Shown here piece after piece: positions 33,566 to 41,990 of a DNA stretch of 46,734 bases. Under the pieces are notes generated by a model that had not been told where the DNA came from, did no database searches, and saw only the letters and a list, made by a program, of their open reading frames with translations. Made by a program: the position numbers and the translations under genes. Source of the stretch: Oceanobacillus senegalensis (GTDB taxonomy: Bacteria > Bacillota > Bacilli > Bacillales > Amphibacillaceae); NCBI RefSeq assembly GCF_900176885.1, contig NZ_LT839648.1:3190499-3237232 (forward strand), given 5' to 3'. The first letter of the stretch is position 1. Every line of letters begins with the position of its first letter.

Positions 33566-34534
33566 CTATTTTCCCATTAAAGCTGTCATTAGAGCCTTCT
33601 GAGCATGAAGACGATTCTCTGCCTGCTGGAAAACAACAGAATGTGTTCCATCAATAACATTTGCGGTAACTTCCTCTCCACGATGGGCAGGTAAGCAATG
33701 CATAAAAATAACATCAGATGAAGCTAAAGATAGTAACTCTTCATTTACTTGATAACCTTCAAAAGCAATTTCTCGCTTTTCCTGTTCGTCCTCTTGCCCC
33801 ATACTTGCCCAAACATCCGTATAAATAACGTTAGCTCCTTTTACCGCTTCCTGAGGATCTTCTGTAACACTAATTTTTGCACCATGTTCTTCTGCCAACT
33901 GCTTAGCTTTATATGTGATTTCCACATCAGGATGGTACCCTTTGGGAGCTGCAACTACAAATTCCATTCCCATAAGAGCTGCACCAAGCATAAGAGAATG
34001 AACCATATTATTTCCATCCCCAATATAGGCCATTTTCACGCCTGATAGTGAGCCTTTTATCTCTCTAACCGTTTGTAAGTCAGCTAAAACCTGACATGGA
34101 TGATAGGTATCGGTTAATCCATTGATGACTGGAATACTCGCATGCTTGGCTAGCTCCTTCACCGTCTCTTGAGAGAACGTCCGAATCATAATTCCATCCA
34201 AATAACCAGATAATACTTGAGCTGTATCTGCTACGGTTTCTCCCCTACCAATCTGTATATCTTTTGAACTAAGGAAAATTCCGGTACCTCCTAGCTGATA
34301 AATACCAGCTTCAAAAGATACTCTTGTTCTAGTTGAGGACTTCTCAAATATCATACCTAATGTTTTCCCTTTTAATGGTTCAAATACAATACCTTGTTTC
34401 TTTTGGTCTTTTAAGTAATCTGCTAAATCTAATAAATAAGTAATTTCATCCTTCGTATAATCAACAAGTGTTAACATATCACGTCCATGAAATGGCTGGT
34501 TATTAATAATAAATTCTTTGTCCGCTATTACCAT
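33566..34534 (-). CDS. argF: Ornithine carbamoyltransferase
   Basis: A 322-residue transcarbamylase that makes citrulline from ornithine and carbamoyl phosphate. The carbamoyl-phosphate loop is SSTRTRVSFE near residue 63, HPCQ binds the phosphate, and MHCLPAHRGEEV holds the ornithine-site Cys loop. The ATG at 34534 follows GGGGGAG; a longer frame from 34576 runs into the operator. No other arginine gene is adjacent. An anabolic role is likely from the ARG box, although arginine-deiminase use cannot be excluded. Confidence 0.95.
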   Translation of the reverse strand: MVIADKEFIINNQPFHGRDMLTLVDYTKDEITYLLDLADYLKDQKKQGIVFEPLKGKTLGMIFEKSSTRTRVSFEAGIYQLGGTGIFLSSKDIQIGRGETVADTAQVLSGYLDGIMIRTFSQETVKELAKHASIPVINGLTDTYHPCQVLADLQTVREIKGSLSGVKMAYIGDGNNMVHSLMLGAALMGMEFVVAAPKGYHPDVEITYKAKQLAEEHGAKISVTEDPQEAVKGANVIYTDVWASMGQEDEQEKREIAFEGYQVNEELLSLASSDVIFMHCLPAHRGEEVTANVIDGTHSVVFQQAENRLHAQKALMTALMGK

Positions 34535-34559
34535 AAGGTTTCTCCCCCTAAATAATGTA

Positions 34560-34577
34560 TATGAATTATTATGCATT
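34560..34577 (-). promoter_or_regulatory. ARG box (AhrC/ArgR operator) of argF
   Basis: Minus-strand AATGCATAATAATTCATA matches the classical ARG-box palindrome AATGAATAATTATTCATT at 15 of 18 positions. It overlaps the -10 box of the argF promoter, as expected for arginine repression. Confidence 0.75.
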
Positions 34578-34596
34578 AAATAGAATAAATATACAA
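34568..34596 (-). promoter_or_regulatory. argF promoter
   Basis: Minus-strand TTGTAT (34591-34596), 17 bases and CATAAT (34568-34573). The -10 box lies within the ARG box. Confidence 0.6.
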
Positions 34597-34728
34597 TAGT
34601 TTTTAGAGAAATTATTGTATAAAATCCCTTTCATGAAGTTTTTTCGTGAATTTTGGTATCGCTGATTTTCATGGTTGAAGGATGTTGTTCATCGGCGGAA
34701 AACATTATAATTGATGATCGATGGGTGC

Positions 34729-34808
34729 TTAACCGGATATATGCGCGGTCCTTCGGGTATATGCGCGCTCATCCGAATATATGGGGTTTCCTCCAGATTT
34801 ATCAACTT
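34729..34808. repeat. Four degenerate 20-bp tandem repeats
   Basis: Exact 20-base periodicity: TTAACCGGATATATGCGCGG, TCCTTCGGGTATATGCGCGC, TCATCCGAATATATGGGGTT and TCCTCCAGATTTATCAACTT. The shared core is CCGxATATATG. The block lies about 90 bases before the start of the DMT exporter and is GC-richer than its surroundings. The rest of the gap 34597-34901 shows no gene. Confidence 0.7.
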
Positions 34809-34901
34809 TTCTACTCTAAGAAACTACTAAAAGTCATTGTCAAAGCAAAAAGCCTATGTTAAGTTCGAAGTATTGAATACAGTATATAGGAGGGATTTGC
34901 C

Positions 34902-35816
34902 ATGAACAAAAAAGCTTTATTCTTGGCATTATTTACAGTTGTCATTTGGGCATCTTCTTTTGCTGGTATCCGTGCTAGTTTACTAGGAGGATATACGACG
35001 GGCCATCTGGTACTTGTTCGATTTCTCACTGCATCTGGTATGTTCCTTCTATACAGCTTATTACCTGGCGTTCATTTCCACCTTCCTAGAAAAGAAGATT
35101 TACTGCGTATTATCCTATTAGGATGGTTGGGAATAACGGTTTATCACACTGGGCTTACCTTTGGTGTGGAATCCATTACGGCTGGTACAGCAAGTATGAT
35201 TGTTGGCTCTGCACCAGTTTTTACTGCAATCATTGCCGTCTTTATTCTAAAGGAACGGTTGGCACTGTTTAGCTGGATTGGTCTTGGAATCGGATTTATC
35301 GGGATTATTTTAATTACGTTAGGTACAGCTGGTGCAAATTTCTCAATTTCAGAAGGGGCCTTTTTTGTATTAATTGCCACCATAGCTACCTCTATCTTTT
35401 TTGTTTTTCAAAAACCGCTTCATGGTCGTTACAAGCCTATTGAGCTTACTGCTTATTTCACTTGGGCTGGAACATTGCCAATGCTAATTTTTTCTCCAGG
35501 GTTATTTGAAACGTTACAGACAGCAACAATGGAAGCACATCTTTCTGCATTATTTGTCGGTATCTTTCCTGCTGCACTCGGATACGCAGCATGGGGAATC
35601 GCTATTTCGCTTGGAAACCCAAGCTCTGTTACTAGCATGCTATATATTGAGCCAGTTATCGCCATTGTTATAGCTTGGCTCTGGCTTGGGGAGTGGCCAA
35701 ATAGCCTTTCCCTTATCGGAGGGACAGTAGCGATTTCAAGTGTATTCCTTGTGAATTTTGCGGGAAGAAAACAACGTGAAAGGGAAGAAAACGTTCTAGA
35801 AGAACAAACGAGCTAA
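34902..35816 (+). CDS. EamA/DMT family transporter
   Basis: A 304-residue drug/metabolite transporter with ten predicted helices arranged as two EamA repeats (first ends near VFILKERLALFSWIGLGIGF, second near AIVIAWLWLGEWPNSLSLIG). Such proteins export amino acids or other metabolites. The substrate is not predictable. AGGAGGG precedes the ATG. It is a single gene whose last codons lie in the terminator stem. Confidence 0.88.
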   Translation: MNKKALFLALFTVVIWASSFAGIRASLLGGYTTGHLVLVRFLTASGMFLLYSLLPGVHFHLPRKEDLLRIILLGWLGITVYHTGLTFGVESITAGTASMIVGSAPVFTAIIAVFILKERLALFSWIGLGIGFIGIILITLGTAGANFSISEGAFFVLIATIATSIFFVFQKPLHGRYKPIELTAYFTWAGTLPMLIFSPGLFETLQTATMEAHLSALFVGIFPAALGYAAWGIAISLGNPSSVTSMLYIEPVIAIVIAWLWLGEWPNSLSLIGGTVAISSVFLVNFAGRKQREREENVLEEQTS

Positions 35817-35845
35817 TTTTGAACTATCAAAATTAGCTCGTTTTT
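35809..35845 (+). terminator. Terminator overlapping the DMT gene end
   Basis: Perfect 14-bp stem CGAGCTAATTTTGA (35809-35822) with TCAAAATTAGCTCG (35827-35840), four-base loop, then five T. Confidence 0.93.
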
Positions 35846-35863
35846 CTCATAAGCTTTCTTCAT

Positions 35864-37057
35864 TTAATTAAGTTTCTTTAAAATAATTACCTTTAAATAA
35901 TCTCCTTGTGGATAGCTCTGATCCACACGAAAATCAGTTGGGAGCGAATACTCTTCTAAAATTTGATACTTTGTCTTTGTCTCTTGAAACCCCTTCTCAA
36001 TAAACCCTTTAAACTTTTTCATTCCAAATGACGCATTGTTTGTTGACGCAACAATGATACCACTCTTTTCGGTAATAGCAATTGTGTCTTTTATTAGTGA
36101 TGGATAATCCTTTGCCGTACTGAATGTCCGCTTCTTTGATCTAGCAAAACTAGGTGGGTCCAGTATTACCATATCAAACTTCAGATTTTTACGAAGGGCA
36201 TATCTAAAATAATCAAAGACATCCATAACAATAATATCCTGTGCCTCAAAATCAATACCATTTACACTAAACTGCTCAATGGTCTTACTTTTACTCCGCT
36301 TCGCCAAATCAACACTAGTTGTCTTGGTTGCTCCTCCAAGAGCCGCAGCCACGGAGAACGCTCCCGTATAGGAAAACGTATTTAAAACATGTTTTCCCTT
36401 CGCATATTTATCTCTTATCGCCTTCCTCACATTCCTCTGATCCAGAAAAATGCCAACCATGGCACCATCATTGAGATAAACAGCATAATTTATACCATTT
36501 TCTTTCACAATAATTGGAAATTCCCCACGTTCCCCTTTTACAAAATCATCATCATCCATATACTTCCCTTTTGTATCAAAGCGTTTCTTCTCATAAATCG
36601 CTTTGTAGTCAGCTACTTCATCGAGAACGCGAATAACTGTATCCTTGAAAGAATAAATCCCTTCACTATACCAATTAATCAAATAAAATCCGTCAAAATA
36701 GTCGATGGTTAACCCACCAATTCCGTCCCCCTCGCCATTAAACAAACGAAAGGCATTGGTGTTTATATCCTGAAATAGTGAATTTCTTCTTTCCATCGCT
36801 GTTGTAATCTTCTTTTTGAAGAAGATAAAGTCAATTTTCTCCCCTTGTTGATGGGTAAGTACCCAGCCCAATCCTTTATTTTGCTTGCCATGGTATCCTT
36901 TGGCAATAAACTTCCCGCTTGGTTCAGTTAGGTGCACAATAGCCCCTTCCTGTTTTAATACTTCAGGATTGCTAATAGAGTCCTTACTAATTAACGGAAA
37001 ATGCTGATGGTATTTTTTAATAAAACGAGTTTTCACTCTTAAATCTATTGGTTTCAT
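35864..37057 (-). CDS. Class I rRNA methyltransferase, RlmI/YwbD-like
   Basis: A 397-residue protein with an N-terminal PUA-like RNA-binding domain (about residues 1-80) and a Rossmann SAM-methyltransferase domain. The SAM site is LNTFSYTGAFSVAAALGG near residue 220 and the catalytic motif is ILDPPSFARSK. It resembles E. coli RlmI (23S m5C1962) and B. subtilis YwbD, though the target base is not shown by sequence. The ATG at 37057 is chosen because AAGGAG precedes it. It is convergent with the DMT gene. Confidence 0.87.
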   Translation of the reverse strand: MKPIDLRVKTRFIKKYHQHFPLISKDSISNPEVLKQEGAIVHLTEPSGKFIAKGYHGKQNKGLGWVLTHQQGEKIDFIFFKKKITTAMERRNSLFQDINTNAFRLFNGEGDGIGGLTIDYFDGFYLINWYSEGIYSFKDTVIRVLDEVADYKAIYEKKRFDTKGKYMDDDDFVKGERGEFPIIVKENGINYAVYLNDGAMVGIFLDQRNVRKAIRDKYAKGKHVLNTFSYTGAFSVAAALGGATKTTSVDLAKRSKSKTIEQFSVNGIDFEAQDIIVMDVFDYFRYALRKNLKFDMVILDPPSFARSKKRTFSTAKDYPSLIKDTIAITEKSGIIVASTNNASFGMKKFKGFIEKGFQETKTKYQILEEYSLPTDFRVDQSYPQGDYLKVIILKKLN

Positions 37058-37145
37058 ATTTTCTCCTTTATTGCAAATTAAAGTTAACATATTCTTATTA
37101 TTTCACAATCCAAATCATTTAAGAAGTGTTCACATGACCTTTTCT

Positions 37146-37183
37146 AATAAAAAAATCCCGAATAACTTATGTTACTCAGGATT
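37146..37183 (-). terminator. Terminator of hisC
   Basis: Minus-strand stem AATCCTGAGTAAC with GTTATTCGGGATT (37171-37183 and 37154-37166), four-base loop, followed by a run of seven T. Confidence 0.85.
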
Positions 37184-37198
37184 CTTCTTAAAAAATCA

Positions 37199-38305
37199 TT
37201 ATTTATTTAAAACTTCCTTCAACACCTCAATAAAGAATTCATTTTCTTCCTTCGTTCCGATGGTTACTCGAACATATTCTGGTAGTCCCCAAATTTTACC
37301 ATAACGGACAATGACACCTTTTGCTAGTAGTTCATTATACAAACGCTCTGCATCTGGACCAAGCTGTACAAGGATAAAATTACTCATGGTTTCTACATAA
37401 TTTAGACCTAATTCAGAAAAAGCCTCATATAACTCTTTGGCACCAATAGTATTTGCCTCTTTTGATTGATTTACATGTTCATCATCCTTGATGGCTGCTT
37501 TTGCGGCTGCTTGCGCTAAACTATTAACGTTAAACGGCTCTTTTACCTTTAGGATTGTTTGAATAATATCCTCTGGAGCTATACCAAAACCTACACGAAG
37601 TCCTGCTAAGCCATATACTTTGGAGAATGTTTGCAAGACCAATACATTTTTTCCATCCTTCACAAATTCAATACCATCCGTGTAATCCTCTGCTGTTGCA
37701 TAATGGCTATAGGCACCATCAAAAACGACTAATACCCGCTCTGGTACAGCATCTAATAATGATTGAAAGTCACTTTTAGACAGATATGTCCCTGTCGGAT
37801 TGTTTGGCGAACAAATATAAAGTAGCTTGGTTTGTTCGGTTATAGCATCAATCATTTTTTGAACATTAAATTGAAAGCCTTCTTCAAATGGTACCTGTAC
37901 AACGGTAGCACCCATTAAATCCGCACCAAAGTCATATTCACTAAAGGAGGGATATGGAACAATAATTTCATCGCCTTCCTCTAGAAATGCCTCAGATAAT
38001 AACGTAATTAGTTCATCTGCTCCATTTGTAACGATAACTTGCCCCTTCGACACTTTTTTCTTGTCTGCAATAGCCTCTTTTAATGCAACTGTATCTGCAT
38101 CGGGATAGCGATTTAACTCAGCTAATCCAGCTGCTATTGCTTCTACACCTTTTGGTGATGGTCCTAGAGGATTTTCATTGGAGGCTAACTTAATAACCTT
38201 GTCCAAATTTAACTCTTCTTGCAACTCCCAAATCGGTTTACCTGGTGAGTATGGTTTAATATTATCCAATACTTTACGTGCTTTAATCTGCTTTGTAGTT
38301 GGCAT
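37199..38305 (-). CDS. hisC: Histidinol-phosphate aminotransferase
   Basis: A 368-residue fold-type I PLP aminotransferase. The family start KVIKLASNENPLGPSPK is present, SPNNPTGTYLS and the Schiff-base lysine in LQTFSKVYGLAGLRVGFG are clear, and arginine RVTIGT closes the active site. HisC acts in histidine synthesis and in Bacillus also on aromatic amino acids. The ATG at 38305 has AAAGGA nine bases before; an ATG at 38314 abuts that site. It stands alone, outside any his or aro operon. Confidence 0.93.
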   Translation of the reverse strand: MPTTKQIKARKVLDNIKPYSPGKPIWELQEELNLDKVIKLASNENPLGPSPKGVEAIAAGLAELNRYPDADTVALKEAIADKKKVSKGQVIVTNGADELITLLSEAFLEEGDEIIVPYPSFSEYDFGADLMGATVVQVPFEEGFQFNVQKMIDAITEQTKLLYICSPNNPTGTYLSKSDFQSLLDAVPERVLVVFDGAYSHYATAEDYTDGIEFVKDGKNVLVLQTFSKVYGLAGLRVGFGIAPEDIIQTILKVKEPFNVNSLAQAAAKAAIKDDEHVNQSKEANTIGAKELYEAFSELGLNYVETMSNFILVQLGPDAERLYNELLAKGVIVRYGKIWGLPEYVRVTIGTKEENEFFIEVLKEVLNK

Positions 38306-38425
38306 TATGTACATTCCTTTCTAGTTCAAATTATGTAATAGCAATTCCTGTTTTAAAGTTCCAATAACCTATAATTTTCTTTCTATTATATACCATTCTA
38401 TTTAAACATGATAGACAGATAATGC

Positions 38426-38842
38426 TTATTTCCATTCTTTTAAATCAAAAACATGATGCTTCTCAAAGTCATGCATCATTTTGGGAGTTAGTAAATTTCG
38501 TGCTTCCGATTTCGTCGCCCAGATATAATCCGTATGCTCTTCCGAAAGATTAACAATATCCTTATTTGATGTGCTTAAATAGTTTAGAAAAACCAGCTGT
38601 CGAGTAGGATCAGAATTGATGGTTGTAGCATACAAAAGCCTTTTTGGAATTACGGAAATTCCAACTTCCTCCTCCGCTTCCCTCATTAATGCATCTTCTA
38701 ATTCCTCACCAACTTGTAATTTTCCACCAATCATTTCCCATGTTCCTGCACCGAATTTATTCGTTTCGGATCGTTTCACTATTAATAACTTTCCATTGAA
38801 CAAAACGAGACCCTTTACTACAATAACTAATTTACGTTCCAT
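38426..38842 (-). CDS. Nudix hydrolase
   Basis: A 138-residue protein with a complete Nudix box (G-x5-E-x7-REUxEExGU): GGKLQVGEELEDALMREAEE followed by EVGI, at about residues 39-62. These enzymes hydrolyse nucleoside diphosphates linked to other groups, often as house-cleaning. The substrate is unknown. The ATG at 38842 has GAAGGTGA upstream; the in-frame TTG at 38857 is less likely. It follows the DUF3219 gene by about 40 bases. Confidence 0.88.
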   Translation of the reverse strand: MERKLVIVVKGLVLFNGKLLIVKRSETNKFGAGTWEMIGGKLQVGEELEDALMREAEEEVGISVIPKRLLYATTINSDPTRQLVFLNYLSTSNKDIVNLSEEHTDYIWATKSEARNLLTPKMMHDFEKHHVFDLKEWK

Positions 38843-38884
38843 TTTTTCACCTTCCAACTATCCTGAACATCCTAAGTAGCATTC

Positions 38885-39178
38885 CTACTCCGTTTCAACT
38901 AATTCTAACTGAAAGTCACCAACATTATTTTCCTCATACAAATTTGTAATGGAAGTTGAATAGTTTTGTATGGTTGCTTTAAATTTCAATTCTTCTTCAG
39001 GAACTTGAACAAGAAACTTATTATTATAGAGTAATGTTGTTACATCATGATAATCTTCACTCTTTACTTTAAAATTAAAACGAATCTTCACCTTCTCGCT
39101 CCCATTACTATTTATCATTTCCTTTTGGAAGTTTTCTGCATCAATGGATAATTCATTAATTATAACCGTTGCATTCAT
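38885..39178 (-). CDS. DUF3219 family protein (YkvR-like)
   Basis: A 97-residue small protein with the DUF3219 pattern: SEDYHDVTTLLYNNKF, then VPEEELKF and NYSTSITNLYEENNVGDF. B. subtilis YkvR is the likely counterpart, with unknown function. It is probably cytosolic and beta-rich. AGAGGTG precedes the ATG. It lies 21 bases after the GNAT gene on the same strand and may be co-transcribed with it. Confidence 0.82.
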   Translation of the reverse strand: MNATVIINELSIDAENFQKEMINSNGSEKVKIRFNFKVKSEDYHDVTTLLYNNKFLVQVPEEELKFKATIQNYSTSITNLYEENNVGDFQLELVETE

Positions 39179-39199
39179 GAATAAAGCACCTCTTCTTTT

Positions 39200-39703
39200 T
39201 TAATCTACACCAACAACCTTACTTCTTCTTTCCATCAGGACAACATCGCGCCATACTCCATCTAATTTTCCAATTCGTTCGCGTACTCCAACTTTTCGAA
39301 ACCCAAATTTTTTATGAAGATTTATACTAGCTTGATTCTCAGGGAAAATTCCTGCTTGAAGCATCCAAAAACCTCTCTTTTCACTTTCTTCAATTAAGGC
39401 CTGTATAAGCTTTTTCCCAATCCCCTTTCCGGTACTACTCGTATCTATATAAATACTTAACTCAGCCACTCCATAGAATGCATCCTTTGTGGAAATTGGA
39501 ATTAATGCTGCCCACCCAATCACCTTTTCTTCCTCCCTCACAACTAGACGGCAATCTTTTATATATTTTTTATCCCACTCTTCTTTTGTTAATGGAGTCG
39601 TATCAAACGTTGCATTTCTTGATTCTATCCCGTGAATATAGATTTGTCGAACCTCTTGCCAATCTGTTTCCTTCATTGTATCAATATGAACTGTCTTTTC
39701 CAT
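39200..39703 (-). CDS. GNAT N-acetyltransferase, phosphinothricin-acetyltransferase-like
   Basis: A 167-residue GNAT protein. The acetyl-CoA loop is STGKGIGKKLIQALIEES near residues 90-108, preceded by AELSIYIDT, and the C-terminal HKKFGFRKVGVRERIGKLDG segment is typical of Pat/YwnH-like enzymes, which acetylate methionine sulfoximine, phosphinothricin or similar amines. The natural substrate is unknown. It is first in a possible run with the DUF3219 and Nudix genes. Confidence 0.88.
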   Translation of the reverse strand: MEKTVHIDTMKETDWQEVRQIYIHGIESRNATFDTTPLTKEEWDKKYIKDCRLVVREEEKVIGWAALIPISTKDAFYGVAELSIYIDTSSTGKGIGKKLIQALIEESEKRGFWMLQAGIFPENQASINLHKKFGFRKVGVRERIGKLDGVWRDVVLMERRSKVVGVD

Positions 39704-39932
39704 TTCATCACCAGCTTGTAAATTGAAATTTTGTCAACTAAAATGTATAATCTATTCAGTCATTTTACATAATCATATCCTAAAGAGCCAAATATATGAA
39801 CTTAAAATAAGTTTATCATTTCTTCCATAAAAACATGGTTGAGCGGATTTTCCTATAATAAAGATGTGTATATTTACCACTTGATGCTAATATAAAGTTA
39901 ACGTTAATTTAAAAGGTATTGGAGCGACTAGA

Positions 39933-40379
39933 ATGAAAATTTATGTAGATGCCGATGCATGTCCAGTAAAGGATATTATTATTGAAGAAGGGTTAAGAGC
40001 AGGGAAACCAATTATATTAGTAACTAGCTTTTCTCACTATTCTTCAGAGAAACAACCCCAAGGAGTGGAAACCATATATGTCGATACAGGGGCAGATGCA
40101 GCTGATTATAGAATTATGAAACTGGCAGAAAAAGGAGATATCATCGTTACACAGGATTATGGCCTAGCATCTTTAGGGCTTGCCAAAGAATGTACGGTCA
40201 TCCACCATAAAGGTTTTTTTTATACGAATAACAACATCGATCAACTTCTACAAACAAGATACTTAAGTGCCATGGCTCGAAAAAGCGGTAAGCGCACAAA
40301 AGGACCAAAACCGTTTACAGAAGAAGACCGAAACAAATTTAAACAGAGATTTATTAAAATCTTGCAGGAAGATAGTTAG
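39933..40379 (+). CDS. yqxD: YaiI/YqxD family protein (UPF0178, DUF188)
   Basis: A 148-residue protein with the family start [19 protein letters not shown], the acidic motif [26 protein letters not shown] and a basic end ([14 protein letters not shown]). The fold is PIN/NYN-like with conserved aspartates, suggesting nuclease activity, but the function is not established. A weak GGAG site precedes the ATG. Confidence 0.9.
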   Translation: MKIYVDADACPVKDIIIEEGLRAGKPIILVTSFSHYSSEKQPQGVETIYVDTGADAADYRIMKLAEKGDIIVTQDYGLASLGLAKECTVIHHKGFFYTNNNIDQLLQTRYLSAMARKSGKRTKGPKPFTEEDRNKFKQRFIKILQEDS

Positions 40380-40408
40380 AAAAAGGAATGTTCCAATTCC
40401 ATTGGGTT

Positions 40409-40960
40409 CTAATTATCTAACTTTTTAAATCTACGTATTAATACTAAAAACATGATTTCTAGGATTAATACAAGTAAGACTGTGATGAAGGTGGACATGA
40501 TTAGGAGATTACCATGTGTATTCATTGCAAAGGGAGTGAGTATCTGTACAGACATCATGGTTATGATATAGATTCTGAAAAATTTAGACGTGCCGTTCCG
40601 TAAATCATCTCCTCCCCTTTCCTCAGCTATTTTGAGCATGAGCTGTAATACATAAAAGCTTAAAATAACCTTTACTATACCCATTATGGTTGTATAAATT
40701 TGTGAAAAGGAAATAACTTCTACCATTTGATTTACTTCATTTTGTGAAATAAAAACGCTTGGTATAGAAAGAAAACATAGTACAATAGCCCAATTACTTG
40801 CCTTTTTCCCTAAAGGATAATCATATAGCAACATCGATATTCCAGAATAAATAAAATAATAACCAACCGGATCGGGGAGAACATCAAAAGCGAATAGATG
40901 AATTTCAATAAGGACAATAAGAAATCCCCAGAATATTTTCCCAAACGCCTCACCCATCAT
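40409..40960 (-). CDS. Membrane protein of unknown function, 183 residues
   Basis: About five hydrophobic helices (near residues 8-26, 33-47, 57-72, 83-108, 126-146 and 152-175) and a short charged loop EERGGDDLRNGTSKF. Family not recognised. It starts by ATGA overlap with the stop of the preceding gene, so the two proteins are made together and may form a complex in the membrane. Confidence 0.72.
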   Translation of the reverse strand: MMGEAFGKIFWGFLIVLIEIHLFAFDVLPDPVGYYFIYSGISMLLYDYPLGKKASNWAIVLCFLSIPSVFISQNEVNQMVEVISFSQIYTTIMGIVKVILSFYVLQLMLKIAEERGGDDLRNGTSKFFRIYIITMMSVQILTPFAMNTHGNLLIMSTFITVLLVLILEIMFLVLIRRFKKLDN

Positions 40961-41904
40961 GGCATCTCCCTACTTTCCTTCTCAGCAATGATTTCATTTA
41001 TATCATCCTGTTCAAAATCTGGCCAATCGTTCACACGTATTGGATAAATAAAATTTTCCTCACTATCTAGGCTACCTTTAATTTTTATATTAAAATCATA
41101 GTAGCTATGCTTTCTAGGATTATATTGCTTAATAAAGTGAACCCACTCTCCCTTATTTATAGAAATTGGTAGGAGAGATTCATTTAGCTCAACCCCAGGG
41201 AGCCTTTTCCAATTCTCTTTCATATCATTCTTCAGCCATTCTGGAAGTTTTTCCTCTCCCTCACTTTGTTTATTCAAACTCTCTTGATTACTATTAATTT
41301 TTATTGCTACATCTTGCATGACTTTGTTGGCAAATGGAACATGAATATCCTCCACAGTTAATGCCTCTGTCGCTTCCAATACATCCTTATCTAGATAGTT
41401 ACTACTATTACTAATACTTGAACGATGCTCGAATCCACGATGATATTCTCTATTAAGATTTCCAATAATCACCTTACCTATATCTACGTTAGTCATTTCA
41501 CCGTTGGACAGATGAACAATCATCTTTTCAAAAGACCATAAGCGATTATCTTCCATAGGGAGCATGTCTGTTCGAAAGGTTATTCTTGCCTGAACTAAAT
41601 AGTGATGATTATACTCCTCAACAAAGTGAATGGGATGTTGACTGTTATTCAGCATATTAAAATGGTAGTTTTCTGGATATGCTTCTATCCCACCAACCTC
41701 TAGATAATTGATTTTCACTGGATTTTCTTTATTAGTTAAATAATAAAAATATAACTTCACTTCATCCTGTTCTAATATCTCACGTGAAATATAATGATTG
41801 ATAAACAAGGGTTCATCCAGCTGTTTGGATTGAAAGTATATGTAGTTTCCGATAATACTAATGATGATGAGGAACATACCTATCCATAAATATTTTTCCT
41901 TCAA
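40957..41904 (-). CDS. Membrane-anchored protein of unknown function, 315 residues
   Basis: One N-terminal membrane helix (about residues 5-24, LWIGMFLIIISIIGNYIYF) and a large hydrophilic, probably extracytoplasmic domain rich in Asn, Glu and aromatic residues. No cysteine cluster or enzyme motif is seen. The start is TTG at 41904 after GGGGGAG. It forms a two-gene operon with the overlapping membrane gene. Family not recognised. Confidence 0.72.
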   Translation of the reverse strand: MKEKYLWIGMFLIIISIIGNYIYFQSKQLDEPLFINHYISREILEQDEVKLYFYYLTNKENPVKINYLEVGGIEAYPENYHFNMLNNSQHPIHFVEEYNHHYLVQARITFRTDMLPMEDNRLWSFEKMIVHLSNGEMTNVDIGKVIIGNLNREYHRGFEHRSSISNSSNYLDKDVLEATEALTVEDIHVPFANKVMQDVAIKINSNQESLNKQSEGEEKLPEWLKNDMKENWKRLPGVELNESLLPISINKGEWVHFIKQYNPRKHSYYDFNIKIKGSLDSEENFIYPIRVNDWPDFEQDDINEIIAEKESREMP

Positions 41905-41953
41905 AGGCTCTCCCCCTTACTGACTAGCATTCTATCAGAGTTCTTCGGACAAA

Positions 41954-41990
41954 AACACCCTTGAATTTCTCTTCAAGGGCGTTTTCTTAT
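41954..41990. terminator. Terminator overlapping the sleL stop codon
   Basis: Arms AACACCCTTGAA and TTCAAGGGCGTT with one mismatch; the minus-strand stop TGA of the cortex-lytic gene lies inside. A run of T follows on the minus strand (GTTTTTGTCC), and TTTTC follows on the plus strand. Confidence 0.78.
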
